Below are positions 52,019 through 64,000 of a DNA stretch of 64,000 bases, in pieces. The DNA comes from Pomacea canaliculata. Taxonomy: Eukaryota; Mollusca; Gastropoda; Architaenioglossa; Ampullariidae. The stretch lies in assembly GCF_003073045.1 (NCBI RefSeq), contig NC_037596.1:10413950-10477949 (forward strand). Reading direction: 5' to 3'. Below the pieces are notes generated by a model. That model searched no databases. It saw only the letters and a program-made list of their open reading frames with translations, and was not told the origin of the DNA. The stretch's first letter is position 1. Every line of letters begins with the position of its first letter. Position numbers and translations under genes: made by a program.

Positions 52019-54239
52019 GTCATGAGTCAGAAGTCCTCCGTCTTCCGACAAGTCTTCGTCATAACAAACAGCAGCAAAGGTAAACAATATGTAATCAAGG
52101 AACCTAAAAAGAATTCTAGCATGAAGCTATGTGACTGTAACCACGACAGTGTTGATGGTAACCTGAACCACGAAAGTAAGTTTGGTCAAGCGGATATGAA
52201 TGTTTTGTGATGTTGTTTTGTTGTTGCGCTTCCATATAGAGCTGCTTCTAACAGTTCTCTATGATAAATAAAACCTTATCATATCTTATTTCCTGAACAC
52301 AGGAGATTCCTTGTCAGTGATATGTGTGCTCCGTGAATTTGGAGCTTAGAGATTTATACATTAGCGTATAGGACCATATGTACGTGTGGGACAGGAAAAA
52401 AAACGCAAAATGTTCTACTTCCATCAATAGGACGAACATCTGCACAAGTATCTCAAGTCCACAACAACTAACTGTACTCAATGGTCTTGAGTTGAAAACT
52501 TTGCGCAGCCTAATCCCAGAATTACTCTGACGGAACTGAAACAAAGTCTTTTCCGCTTTTGTTACTAAGATGATAATGCAGGTGTGTGGGAAAATCCTGC
52601 TGTTGTTAGGAATCAGTCTACTCCTAAAGGTCTTCAGACTTGTCCAGGTCGCTAAATACTAGGGGACACTAACGATGTACTAATTAAGGTTGCTTTACTT
52701 GTAAGACATAAAACTTGCTGTCCAGTCAAAACTACAACGGTTTTTCAGAGGCCATATTTGTGTTAAGATAGTAGATATTTACTTAAATACCATGAACTTT
52801 AATGTTTCGTAAGTTATTGTTGCTTCGACAAAACTAGCAAAAGTAAAATTAAAAAAATACCACGATGCAAATCTCTTAATTTTCTTGTTGACAGCCGTTT
52901 ACAGATTTGTGAATACCTGAGCTCCTTCTCTGGAAACCTAGAGAGAGATTCCTTTGATATTTTAAACCGACTTCATTTTATTCATCATAGAATCGACGAT
53001 GGCTAACATGTCCTGGTGATATGGCTTCGACATAAAGATTAACTTAGGAGAAAGAGAGAAAACTTCAGAGAGAAAAGTGAAGAAATATAACTCCAACCCA
53101 CTTATTCGCCATATCCGTGTTGCGTCCCTTCTTGAATTCCGATTTACTTGCGGACATTTATTCAACTCTCTTTCGCTCCCCTTAACAATGAGCAGTTTTT
53201 CTTTCTATTATAATAATTATTGTATTTGTTTTATTTTTCAAAGTTGCAACAATTTTGCTTCCCTCTTTCTTTCTGATTCATTCAGTCATACCTACTCAAT
53301 TCTTTCTCTCTTGTTCTCCCTACCCTACCCCACCCAGTCTTAATCTCTCTCTAAGCAAAAACAAAACAATAATATCGTATTCAACCGTTGTGTGACAAGG
53401 CAAGTATTTAAATAGGAGTATTCAGTTTTTGTTTGAGATCCTAACGTTTCGAATGTTAAAAGATCGAAAAACACGACTGGCTTTGAGAGTTTCCTACTCT
53501 GTACTTATCTTGAGATACCTATGTTACATCTATTCTAATACTTATAAGCGCGCGCGCGCGTGTGTGTGTGAAAGTAATTAGGTGTGGAAGTGCGCATGTA
53601 CCAAGATAGTATGAATATCTTTGTAACGGTATTCATGGTTTTTATCTAAGCGGTGTGTAAAAAGTACCATCTTACTTATGTGCGAAATTCTTGTTAGATA
53701 AAATAGTACTCTCGCATTAAAGCTTGAACCAGTTTATGACCTGCTATAACTGCCACATGACCTATGAATCACCAAGTCAGACTGTGTGTCACAGGGATCG
53801 TTAAATCAAGTGCTCGTACACTCAGCCTGTTTCTTTGGTATTTATATTTACAACCACAGACAAGCAATTATGAGTTATGACTTTGTAAGTGGAGGAGCGA
53901 ATACTCTAACGTGTGTGTGTGTGCGTGCGTGCGTGCGTAAGCGCGCGCTTGTGTGTGTGTGTGTGTGTGTACATTAAACGCGTGTCTTTTTAAAGATAAA
54001 AATGTCCTTTCACCATAGACGATCTTTCTTTCTACCTCTTTCGGAAACACCAAGTGAAATGAGTTTACCCTGACTGCTAGTTCCTCCACCTTCTCGTCTC
54101 TGTGTTCTTTCCTTTTCGTAGCAATCTTAACTCTATATGTGTGTTTGTATGCTTGCGTGATTAAGATGACCTTATCTGTCAATACCTACTGCAGTTTACG
54201 TCTTAAAGCGCATTGAGCTTGCCTTCATGTAAATAAATC

Positions 54240-54272
<33 letters not shown>

Positions 54273-55981
54273 TAAATTTTACTCTTTCTCTGATTTCAAA
54301 GTTTGGAATTCTCCGCCCCTTCTATCAGACTTGTGTTCAAGATTTAGCTGCAAATTTACTATCTTTGTAATAATCACGTGTAATCAGCAAACTTTTTATG
54401 CATATTAAATTTCAACCCTGTTCTGTTTTTTTTATAGTTTGTCTGCTGTTGTTTTTTAGGAGGGGGGGTGTCATTTTTGTAACTGATATTGCTGCATAAG
54501 TTTTACTTGTCTGCTTTTTTATGATAAACTGTCAGTTTGTTTGGAGTCCTATGAGCACAGGGCTTTGCGTTCGCCCCCACACTGAAAATGAGCTTTTAAA
54601 ATTCATTTTGTTAGTGTTTGTGATAATGTGAATTTAGAAATAATCTAATTATTTCACGAATTTTTGTCACACTCTTGTAACAAAAATTATATCCTCAACA
54701 TCAAAAACGTTCATGTAAATGCATTGATATTGTCGACTAATTTATTTAACACTTTAACTCTGATATATGCATAAATGCCTAAAGCGTTCTCGTGTAAGCT
54801 AACACATAAGAACATCGGCGATCAAGCTTGAATGTCGCATATCAGTTCGACGTCTTATTTGCTGTCCCAAAACTTGTTCAGGGTGGAGATAAGATATCGA
54901 TCTCTCAGCCAGGTAGCCTTTTGTGCACTAGAACAAATCTCTCGTGGGCATTGCACAACAACGCGCGGTAGTGAACTCCTATACCTTACAGCATGTGTAG
55001 AAGTGTTCATGTTAATGTGTCTTTTCTCAGTTTTCAATAATTTCTGAAGGTGAATCATGTTTATGTTGCATTATTTACTTCAAGAATTCAGTCAGAAAAT
55101 TGCTGTAGAGGATTATAATTCCTAAAAACCTTCTATTGTACTATGAATATATTAACAGCGACATGTGTGAAACATTATAAGTAAACAAACGATTCACATG
55201 GCTTTAAAAAAGAGACTTATCCTGGTATTGAGCATTGCACAAATGTAAGATGACGTCTCACAGTGTCAAAACACACACACACACAAGCAAACACACACAA
55301 GCAAACACACGCATGCACGCACACACACAAAGAAAGAAATCACACCCTTTACTTTTTAAAAAGCTGCTCTTTAACTCCTTAAATAAGTTAAACTACTTAT
55401 TTGTATCTTTACTTTAGGTTTGACGTAGATTATTTCTAGCCAGATATTTTTTAAAGCACGAGGCAAGTAACCATAACAAACAGAAGCAGACAGACGTCAA
55501 CATTGTCTACTTTGTTGATAACCCGTTTCTATGGAGACAGGTTCTCTCCCTTCCCTAAGAAAAAAAAATTAGCCCTAATCTAAGTTTCTGCTTTCGTTTG
55601 TAGAAATCAGCACACAGTTGCTTCCATAGTTGAAAAAGAAGAAAATGTCGTACAATGTTAAGCTGAAGTGCTTGACTAAAGTGTGTACGGTAAACAGGTA
55701 GATGTCACGTGCAAGTCTAATCATGTTGTTTGCGTCCCTTTAGCGTTTAGATTCCCGCACGCTAAATGATTTACTTTTTCTTTTGAATTTTATAAAACAA
55801 TTATAAAATGATTCTTTTATTCACAAGAAAATCAACCAAAGTATCATTACAAATACTGAAATAATCATTTTTACGGAACTTATAGCTTTTTGTTTAAGAA
55901 AGATTCGATGGGAGAGTGTGACCTAGTTTCCCAGAAATCGAGTTTAGCGTCGAACGAAAAGTTCATCAACAGACCACAAAC
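52019..55981. other. Divergent spacer between A5 and B2
   Basis: Should contain promoters of A5 (minus) and B2 (plus). It holds the conserved A4/A5 upstream block near 52605-52670, GT/GC-rich runs at 53550-53570 and 53911-53970, a (GAC)n run at 54241-54271 and a CA-rich patch at 55268-55325. No exon is supported. Confidence 0.55.
54241..54271. repeat. (GAC)n trinucleotide repeat
   Basis: About ten uninterrupted units, directly after a segment resembling the end of a dispersed repeat (aagcgcattgagct). Confidence 0.95.
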
Positions 55982-58900
55982 ATGAGTGTTCTTCTAGTCC
56001 TGTCCATAGTCATTTTCATCAGTTGTTTTCCAGCAGGTTGGAGTTCTCTTTTACCTACTACACACAGAAAGATATGGTGTAATATATATGTTAGAAGCAG
56101 AAATCATATCGCGTGCACACACAGTAATAACATTAATGTTGTTTATAATAACATGGTATTGTACCTGTGGTACAGGTGAGGCTTTCAGGAAGTGATCAGC
56201 CATTGTAACCACACTAACCATTATAGTTTTGGTCATCCTGCGGTGTTTCTTAATGTTGATGTCGGTTTTAACACAGTTAAAATCAGCTTACCCTTAGCTA
56301 CATGTGCATGCATGCATGTAAACACGAGGAACCGATTTCTTCGAAAACGAATCATGGAATATATGCCAAAATAAATTTTTCTTAAGCCTGTATTCGTGCA
56401 CAAGGCCCATGTAAGCATGCTAATTGTCATTACACCTGCCCAAGGTGAATGATAAAACATTCCTCAGTGGCCTAGAATAGCTGACTGTATTGACCTGTGG
56501 TGTGCTAGAGATCATAATTCACATTGGCTGTGTTTGTGTGTTGGTGAGGCCTTGGTTACAATATGTATACAATAGAACACTTTGGCACAGTGACAATTAT
56601 TGAATCAGCTGCACCTGCTAGACACCGCTCTGATATGGTATTGCTGTGATAAATATGCTGAGAAACTAAGATCTCATGTGACAATCAAGCACCTCAGCAT
56701 CTCTGCCACATTTTTGCTACAAGATATATGCTAACAAATCCCCAAACCCAATAATAATAATCACTTTTTAAACTTAAAGTCCTCTATAGAGAAAAGTTCA
56801 TTTGTTCACATCAGTCTAGGTTTTCATAACTATGACATTGAAATGGGTTGGTAAAGATATCAAATTAGTAAATTACAAAACATTTCCTGTATCCTGAACA
56901 GGTAGAGTCAGTCCTGTACTATTAATACTGTACCTAGTGTAACTGCCCAATCAAAGGTCATCATTGATAGTAGTAAGTTCATATCATCCACCTTAGGATC
57001 TTAACCCAGGACTAAAGTATTGGAAAGTACCTATCAGTTATACAATGGTTTAGGAAGATGCTCGATCAGCTTTTTGGGGGGAAGGGGACAAACTCTATGC
57101 TGACAGTGAGCAAAGCAACACAGCATTTTTGAGGGAGAAGGCTGCCCTCTTTATCCCCCGGGTTCCTATGCCACTGGTATATCTATATATTTTTTTTTTT
57201 CAGTCGGAGAGTTACGCTTAACTATCAACATTAATAGCAGGGAGAGGTGTAGTTGAGGGCACAGAGCCAAAAACACTCTTAAATATAAGGATTAGCATTT
57301 ATAGCCTACACAGACACCTGCAGGCTGGTTTGTTGTTTGTTTGTTTTTTTGTCAGTTTTGTTTTGTTTTTCCTTTTGGAATACTGGTTTGTAAGAGACCA
57401 GAGACCATATTATTATTGATCAACTAATGCTGGACTCTCTATGCCACAAATTAGCTATCGAGAAATTAGACTGGCACTCTTTCTCCTGCTTTTTCTGGTC
57501 TCAAAGCTTGTTAGAGGTGTAATGTTACAAACAGAAGGGTAGTTCCTGGATGTGAGAAGCTATCAAATCACTCTTAAAGGTTTTCACTAGAGATAAATAG
57601 CAGTTATAAGGAAGTATGGGCATAAACAGTTTTAGATACTTTAAGTGTGCAGTTTTTCAGTGAGTCAAGAATGTATAGTAGCCAAGAAGGTGACGATAAC
57701 TGTGTACCAAGATCTGTGATTTCTTCATTTATTTATTTTTCAGCTGATGCATTTGGAGTGGAACTGGAATGTCCGGACTTCTTTCGCAACGGGGAGAACA
57801 CTGTTACCTGCAGAATCAATAAAACAGCAATCAGAGAAGCACATTGTTTCTCAATGTACAAATCAGTAACTTTTGACTGGACCCTAAATGACCGCACAAC
57901 AGTTGCATGTCTGTCTCCAGATTATGATCCAGATGCACAGTGCACTACTCAGAATGACCCAGGGAGTTGCAGGTGTCAGGAGTCAAATGGAGAGATTCTC
58001 ACCTATAAATTTTTTTTCCTGGCTAACAGGACACTGGATGAAGGGGGACAACTTGAGTGTAAACTCTGCATTTTGCCAGAAAATCCTCTGCCTATTAATA
58101 TTAGTAGGGGCTGTCGAAATATCAGCTTTGGTGAGTAACACATCTGTTTTCACACACAAATATCAGTAGATCAAAGGTGAAAGTGCTGGATTAATCCCAT
58201 AATTTTAATAATGTTTTGTAATATCTCCATTACTCTATAGTTATAGTTTATATTTCATTACTTGATCTAGTCATATATATCAAGTTGGAGCCTTCATCGT
58301 AAAATTATTTTTAAGATTCAGTAAATTAAAATAATGGTTGGATTCTAACACAATTTACTGTGATTTCCTTGTGTGACAGGAGGTGAAAATGCTCGCTCTC
58401 TCTTTTCAGATGTAAGATTCCCAGCGTGTGCCTCAACCACAACTTTATGATTGCTGTTCTCAATAGTTTTATTAGGAAGTTGTTGTTGATGTGCACTTTT
58501 TCTGTTTTTCTTATTTCACAGTATTACAGCAATACAAATATCAATAACCAAGCTTACACAAATATATGAAACAAAAAGTATGCAACACAACAACTCCAAC
58601 AGTCACAGAAAGAAATGAATAACCTCTTTTTTCACTTCCTTTCCTCCCTGTACACTTTCCTGCATGAAATACACAAATTAAAGTATCATTACATGCAGGA
58701 AACTGCTACCATTGCACATTAGGTTCTTACACAAGTTCCACAGTACATCAAAAGAAGTAAGGTCCATATCTTTAAGTACAGCCCATGAAATTAAATCTTT
58801 TACATGTATTTTGTTTCAATAAATCATCTATTTTTATTTTGAATTGGACATTAAAGGTCACTTGTAGCTGACAGGTTCCACATGTTCTCTGACAACCTGA

Positions 58901-61900
58901 TACTGTAAAATTATTTTAACTTTGTACATATATGTTTTTTAAAATATATGTGTGTGTGTGTGTACATATATTAATATATATATATCCGTATTTGTGACCT
59001 ACTTTAGTCCAATTCAATTGATAATGGATGGTGTATTCTAGCATTATTGGCTTACTGCTTGGCTGTAGCAGGTGCAGATGTAACTAAAGAGACCAACATG
59101 GGACTAACAGTCTCTATTGCAGCGGACATATATGTAAATTGTAATTTGTGCTCTTAAGTTTGTGGAATTTCAGCACTTCTTTTTGCATGCCAGTTTTACA
59201 GCTACTTCCTGTTAAATCAGACCATGACAAACACCAGTAGCTTTTTAAAATTTACATATACCTTGTAAGAGCAAGAAGGATTAATTTTTTATTTTTTTGC
59301 TTTTGTTTTTTTGATCAGCTGATGACTCAGATACACCCAGAGGTGATCAGTCTAACATTGCAGCTGTAATTGCTGCAGTTGTAAGTGTGGCCATTATTGT
59401 CCTCGTTATCGTCATCATCTTTGTCATTACAAGAAAAAAGCATCATTGTCAACGTGAGTACACATTTCGTTCACATATTTATGTTTTATCCAATATTTGT
59501 ATTCATTCATATACCACTCACAAAAAGGGAAGAGCCAGTTCAGTTTTGGGGTATGAACTAGCAACAGTATTAGAATTACTTGTCCTTTTGCTCTTACAGC
59601 ATTTATCTGATATTTAAAAATGCTTAAAAAATCATTTTTTTAAATTTACTGAAAATGCAACTGCACTGGTGAATCAAACTTTCCACTGCACAAAGTGTTC
59701 ATTATGCATGTGCAATCCATGGGAAGTGTAAACATTGTTCACCAGTCGTGAGCTGCATCAGAGGGCATGGACAGTTCCGGTTCTGTTTGATTCTGGGGTG
59801 GAGATGACTACCCATATTTAGGAACAGAACTAGTGTACAACCATCTTATTTTGGCAGTTGTCCACCAAATGATGAAATTCAAACATTTTACCTCATGAAC
59901 AGTCCCCACACATGTAATGCAGTTGGTTTTTGCCATTTTTATCTGGCCCTTAACTGCGCTTTTAAATAGTATGGTTCTAAATGCTTCAACAAATCATATT
60001 AGATTAAAGCCATTTCAGCAATTATTTGAACAAAACTGCAGTTTTTTTCATAGTTTAAAAAATCATAGTGGAGACCTTTAATATCCTCCTTTCAAAAACA
60101 TAAATATTGTTAATTTTAAAGCAAATTTGTGATGACAGAAACCAAGTACAAAAATATAAAAGCAGCAGTAGGGATTAAAATTAAAATTCATATGGCTCTA
60201 GAATGTGCCAATATGAGAGTCAGTTTGGATGAAATCAACGTTATAAGGTATAGGAAGAGCAAAAATATCTATAAGTGATCTATACATGCAATTTATTAAT
60301 GTATTCCCTGTTAACATTCCTCTCATATGACACAATGGCTTTCCAAGCTGTAGATCTAAACTGTAACAACTCACAATCTACATCTATATAGAGGATGTAA
60401 AATACCAGAGCAAGGACCCAAGCCTACCACTAAAGCATTTTCTTGCTTATTTTACCTCTCGTTAATAAAGAATTGTAATTGTATACTGCTACACAGCTGT
60501 GAAACATGGACTCTGATGATATGGAGAAGACAATCCAGGCTTTTGAGACCAAGTGCCTAAGAAAGTTGCTCTAAATCTCATACAGGAAGCAAAAAACCAG
60601 TCAGCAATGTATAAAGCACAATTGCCACACTCATAGCACATCAGGAAACCCTTCTGGCAACAGTCAAGTAGTGCAAGTTAGTTTGGTTAGTACACGTGAC
60701 CTGACCTAAACATTTGTGAGCTGCTATCAATCAAGGGATTGATGATGATAATGAATGATTGATGATCTGTAAGTGCAAATTGTGCAGTAGGTTAGAGGAG
60801 ACTAAGGTGAGAAGTCTGGTGCAAGAAACCTTGAATCATTTGTAATGGGAGGGGAGATAATCATGGGCTGGCAGAGCTTGCAAGGGGAAGGACTTCACCT
60901 GCCATCTTCTTAAGTAGGATTGTGGGCCTGACACTATACTCACAAAGATGGCTGTGAGTAGCTTTCTCTGGTCACTCTGGCTAGAATAAATAAGAGAGTG
61001 GCTGGAGTGAGTGTGCATGCATGTGCATGACTATGGTCTTATATAGGGTGTTTCATAAAGTAAGCAGTTTTAAAAATGCAATAAATAAGCCAAAATCGAA
61101 GCAAAATTCTTATTTGATTTCATTCAAGATATACTTCAATTTAATCATAAAAAAATTATTTTCTCTGCACTTTCTCTGCAATAACTCTTCTGCAGACATC
61201 CCTTTTGATTTCACCAACTACCTGTTGAACTTTCCTCTTCAGATTGGCAATCATTTGAGCTTTGTTCACATAAACTTGTGACTTAACATATCCCCATAAA
61301 AGATGTGAGGTCACATGACCTCAGAAGCCATTCTTGATCAGTCTAAGCATATAAATCCCCATTTTTGTAATGAGTTTTTACAATATGAATGCAATGCTCG
61401 ATGCTGAACTGCTCCATGGATGCAAAATGGAAAAACGATAATTGATCTTCTAATCGGAGTGAAAATAGATAGCGAAAATGATAGGAACAGTGCTAACAAT
61501 CTTCAAACAAAAAAATCCTGCAAAATTAAAAAACTGCTTACTTTATATACACCCGTAATAAGATGCTTGTAAGCAGACTTTTTTATGACTTATTTGAAAC
61601 TGACATGGAGACAAAGATCTTGTGTCATTGCAAGCAGTCATTAATGCAGGACCTTTTTTGCTTTTACATACTGAGATAAAAAGCAATAGCAGGTAACAAG
61701 ACAGAGAAATGGTATTTGCTATAACATTTTTATTAGTTTGTTTCTATAAATTACTTGCCCGGATATCCACCATTGCATGGGTACTTTGTCTGGCAAACTC
61801 TTCAAGCTGTGGCTTTTTCTGTTCACTGTCAATCAACCCACTTTATCTGAGTCAAGCTCAATGACTAATTGACTTGCATGGCCACAGTATGGTAAGCTAG

Positions 61901-63818
61901 TGAAATACTAGTAGTCTTGCATTTGCTACATTTTTTATGTGCCCGGATGATGCCCATCTCCTGATAATGCGACACTTACAAGACTTGCTCATTCGCTCTT
62001 TACCCACTCTCTCCCTCCTCTCTCTGGCTTCCTATAACATTCTCTAGAGGACCTTCCTAAACTATGATGCTGCTCTGTGTCATAGACTTTTGTTATTTTG
62101 GGCTACTGGCAACATCTAATAATTGAGAAAATAAAAATTATCTGAGGCAACATGCACTATGTGTATGTCTATTTCCAAGGCCTAGCAGTAGGCTTATTCC
62201 TTTAAAATTTGGTGAGGATTTCACAAATGCTGATTCCTCTAGATTTCAGCCACATGCACACAAGCACACACAATATACATACACATATTGCTTTATTTAT
62301 AAGATTTATGTATAAATATATAAACACACATGCATATATTGAAAGTCATCTTAGATTTTTTTCTGTTGCAGTGCCGTGCAGGAAGAAAGGGTATGTAATT
62401 TTTCTTTCTCCTGTTTACTCACTCTGTCTGCTTTAACCATATTTGCTTGATGAACTTGTTTAGTAAATTCAGTAATCAATACACTGGTTTTTCACACAGT
62501 GTATTTATGACAACAGTTATGACTATAAACCAGCAGCAGATGGTCTTTTCTTTTTTTCCCTCCATTTCACTCCACTTTTCCCTCTCTCCTTTGTATTAAA
62601 GAGATGAACACTTACACATTTCAAATTTGAAGGATATAAAAAATATTTGAAATTTAATAATGCAGTCTTTTCTTCAAAAATGCAATGTACAGAAACCTAC
62701 TTGCAGCCCCTATCCCTTCTGTTTATTTATAATTACCTTGTTCTTGTAATGTTCTTTTTGAATGGATGCAATAACTAGCCATACCCTTTCCATAGAAAGA
62801 AAACAGAGAAATTCCAAAACTACAGAGCCTTAAGCCTAATCAGCCATCCAAGCAAATTCATGGTAGAAGTAATCCAGAATTGCTTCAACACCAGTACCAT
62901 GGAAGAACTGCTAGTAGAAAAACAGGCAGAGACACAATTGAAAAGATGTTGAACTGCTGCATCCTGATGGAAAAAAACATCTACATCAGCAGCTAGAACT
63001 CATTCCCAGCTTCATCAACTTAAAAAAGACATTTGACAAAATCTTGCACAGCAGGCTGTAGCACTTTGCTCTTGCAAAAATTCAACATTGCAGTCATCCC
63101 AAAGAGTGTGACTAGACTATAGTTTATACAAAGTATATGTTCATTAAATTTATTCATAAATAATACACAAACAAGATTGAATAGAACAACATTCTATACA
63201 TTAGTAATCAACCATAACAGGATAAGGGAACCCACATTACCAAAGTATTTAATTTGGTGTACCCACTATTTTAATGTCTTTCCCTTTGACTTGTTCTCTA
63301 CTAGATCCACTTATGGACATAACTCCTGTCTAAAATAGTAAAGTTCAGGTAAAAAACAATGAAAATTGAGAAAATTAAATAAATGTAATTAATGAAAATT
63401 AAGGGAAATATAAGCATACTGTCCTGGGGATTATTAGTCAAATATTTTTAAAATTCAAATAATTAAAATTATAAGACAGACAACTAATACACAGATGCCA
63501 ACACAAGCATCTTTGATTGGAATTAGGTATGCGCCATATTATTTTTGAGTTTGGGTTTAATAACTTTTTAGCTTAATTTTCATTATTAAATATCATTTGT
63601 TGTTTTTGAATTACATTGATTTTTATGTCTCTGTATGTAGGAAAGATAACAAAGGGCATGGAGACATATCTCACAAGGGAGAGAACGGCTTCACAGGTCA
63701 ACAGACAGGCTTGTTGGATACTACGGAGAACATACAGATGACCACGAATGAGGACTTGCATGCAAACAAACAACACGAAAAATGCTTAAATGGCAATGCT
63801 AAGAACATAGACCATTAA
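55982..63818 (+). CDS. B2: small cysteine-rich membrane receptor (257 aa)
   Basis: Paralogue of B1. Exons: 55982-56036 (signal peptide, starts MSVLLVLS), 57744-58130 (ectodomain), 59319-59453 (TM), 62372-62390 (19-nt micro-exon), 63641-63818 (tail, TAA). Phases 1, 1, 1, 2 match B1 exactly; total 774 nt. All ten ectodomain cysteines are shared with B1, as are YDPxAxC, ANRTLDxGGxLECKLCILP and TAI. TM is about residues 161-184, then TRKKHH. The tail (LPCRKKGKDNKGHGD... to ...KNIDH) has no tyrosine and little similarity to B1. Function unknown. An AATAAA lies 30 bases after the stop. Confidence 0.82.
56037..57743 (+). other. B2 intron 1
   Basis: A 1.7-kb intron; T-runs near 57188 and a TTTG patch near 57330-57370. 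Nothing coding is supported. Confidence 0.55.
58131..59318 (+). other. B2 intron 2
   Basis: A 1.2-kb intron with a (TG)n/(TA)n patch at 58945-58985 and no supported exon. Confidence 0.55.
60482..60720 (+). mobile_element. Relic 3' end of a non-LTR retrotransposon ORF2
   Basis: Translated pieces IQAFETKCLRKLL, ISYRKQKTSQ and QETLLATVK in two frames match the familiar C-terminal region of endonuclease/reverse-transcriptase proteins of RTE/jockey-like elements. An in-frame TAA and a frameshift show it is dead. It lies in the long third intron of B2. Confidence 0.75.
61046..61554 (-). mobile_element. Tc1/mariner (IS630)-type transposon relic with inverted repeats
   Basis: The ends are inverted repeats: gggtgtttcataaagtaagc at the left and, on the opposite strand, gggtgtatataaagtaagc at the right. 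About 61170-61300 on the minus strand encodes the end of a transposase: LLWGYVKSQVYVNKAQ, then LKRKVQQVV and a stop. The N-terminal and catalytic parts are absent, so it is a deletion derivative. It lies in the B2 intron before the micro-exon. Confidence 0.75.
62797..63110 (+). mobile_element. Relic reverse-transcriptase core of a non-LTR retrotransposon
   Basis: The plus strand reads QNYRALSLISHPSKFMVEVI, then EELLVEKQAE, a TGA, and in another frame LKKTFDK. This is the palm region typical of non-LTR reverse transcriptases, where an NYR-SLISHPSK block precedes an FKKAFD block. It is a separate insertion from the one at 60482, since the parts lie in the wrong order for one element. It lies in the last intron of B2. 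Confidence 0.75.
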
Positions 63819-63847
63819 ACAGCATCCATAGGGATAAGTAGCCGCTG

Positions 63848-63853
63848 AATAAA
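63848..63853 (+). terminator. Candidate polyadenylation signal of B2
   Basis: AATAAA, 30 bases after the B2 stop codon. Confidence 0.6.
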
Positions 63854-64000
63854 TGTAATTTCTGGTTACTTTGAGAGGTAATATGAAAAATAGGCCCAAC
63901 TAATACTATATTCCATATTATATTTTACCATAAACTCTGTATAGACTTGATACTAAAAAAGAAATGCAGTAATCAAAAGCAGTGTAACAGTTTTTATTAT

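Noticed and set aside
51890-52087. Longer N-terminus for A5 from an upstream in-frame ATG
   Set aside because: It would bury the signal peptide behind 23 polar residues, and the A4 counterpart has no such frame.
1-64000. CRISPR arrays, bacterial operons, rRNA or tRNA genes
   Set aside because: No direct-repeat/spacer array and no rRNA- or tRNA-like fold noticed; the gene structure is eukaryotic.

Overview
The window is eukaryotic: AT-rich, intron-rich and full of microsatellites, with short exons flanked by GT/AG sites and DNA-transposon and non-LTR retrotransposon debris. The genes encode immunoglobulin-like (Ig-like) type I membrane receptors. A mollusc, perhaps a gastropod, is my best guess from the style of the Ig-like domains and repeats. 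That is an inference, because no marker gene is present.

I assembled seven gene models by hand from splice sites and reading phase. The five complete models have lengths exactly divisible by three. On the minus strand lie five members of family A: A1 (2799-9530), A2 (13535-17567, broken), A3 (22494-27312, 3' end unresolved), A4 (40450-46044) and A5 (47235-52018). On the plus strand lie two members of family B: B1 (30988-37633) and B2 (55982-63818). A3/B1 and A5/B2 are divergent head-to-head pairs with starts about 3.7 and 4.0 kb apart; B1 and A4 converge.

Family A has a signal peptide exon, a six-cysteine Ig-like domain D1 (one exon), D2 (two exons split by a phase-0 intron), a conventional Ig-like D3, a membrane-proximal D4, a transmembrane (TM) exon, a 54-nt tail micro-exon and a last tail exon. 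Almost all introns are phase 1, so exons can be lost or exchanged without a frameshift, and the locus shows this. A1 has an inhibitory-type tail with a consensus ITIM (LTYMSL) and a consensus ITSM (TEYSTI), tyrosines 21 residues apart, much like vertebrate CD33-type Siglec or PD-1 tails. A4 keeps the ITSM (TKYSTV) but its ITIM position is degraded. A5 stops two residues after the TM segment. A3 has lost D3 and D4 and has a different tail. A2 has a nonsense codon in D2 and no identifiable tail.

Family B proteins are small receptors with one ten-cysteine ectodomain, a TM helix and a tail without tyrosine. My reading is a rapidly evolving innate-immune receptor cluster holding inhibitory, tailless and decayed versions of one ectodomain. 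Ligands and partners are unknown.

Two duplication events can be read. A tandem duplication of about 8-10 kb (about 4860-13110 and 13130-23670) made A1/A2 and carried along a tail exon of the A3 type. A second duplication made A4/A5, which are about 90% identical in D1/D2 but only about 55% in D4. A Tigger/pogo-type element at 18035-18865 has a matching empty TA site near 10053 in the other copy, so it postdates the first duplication.
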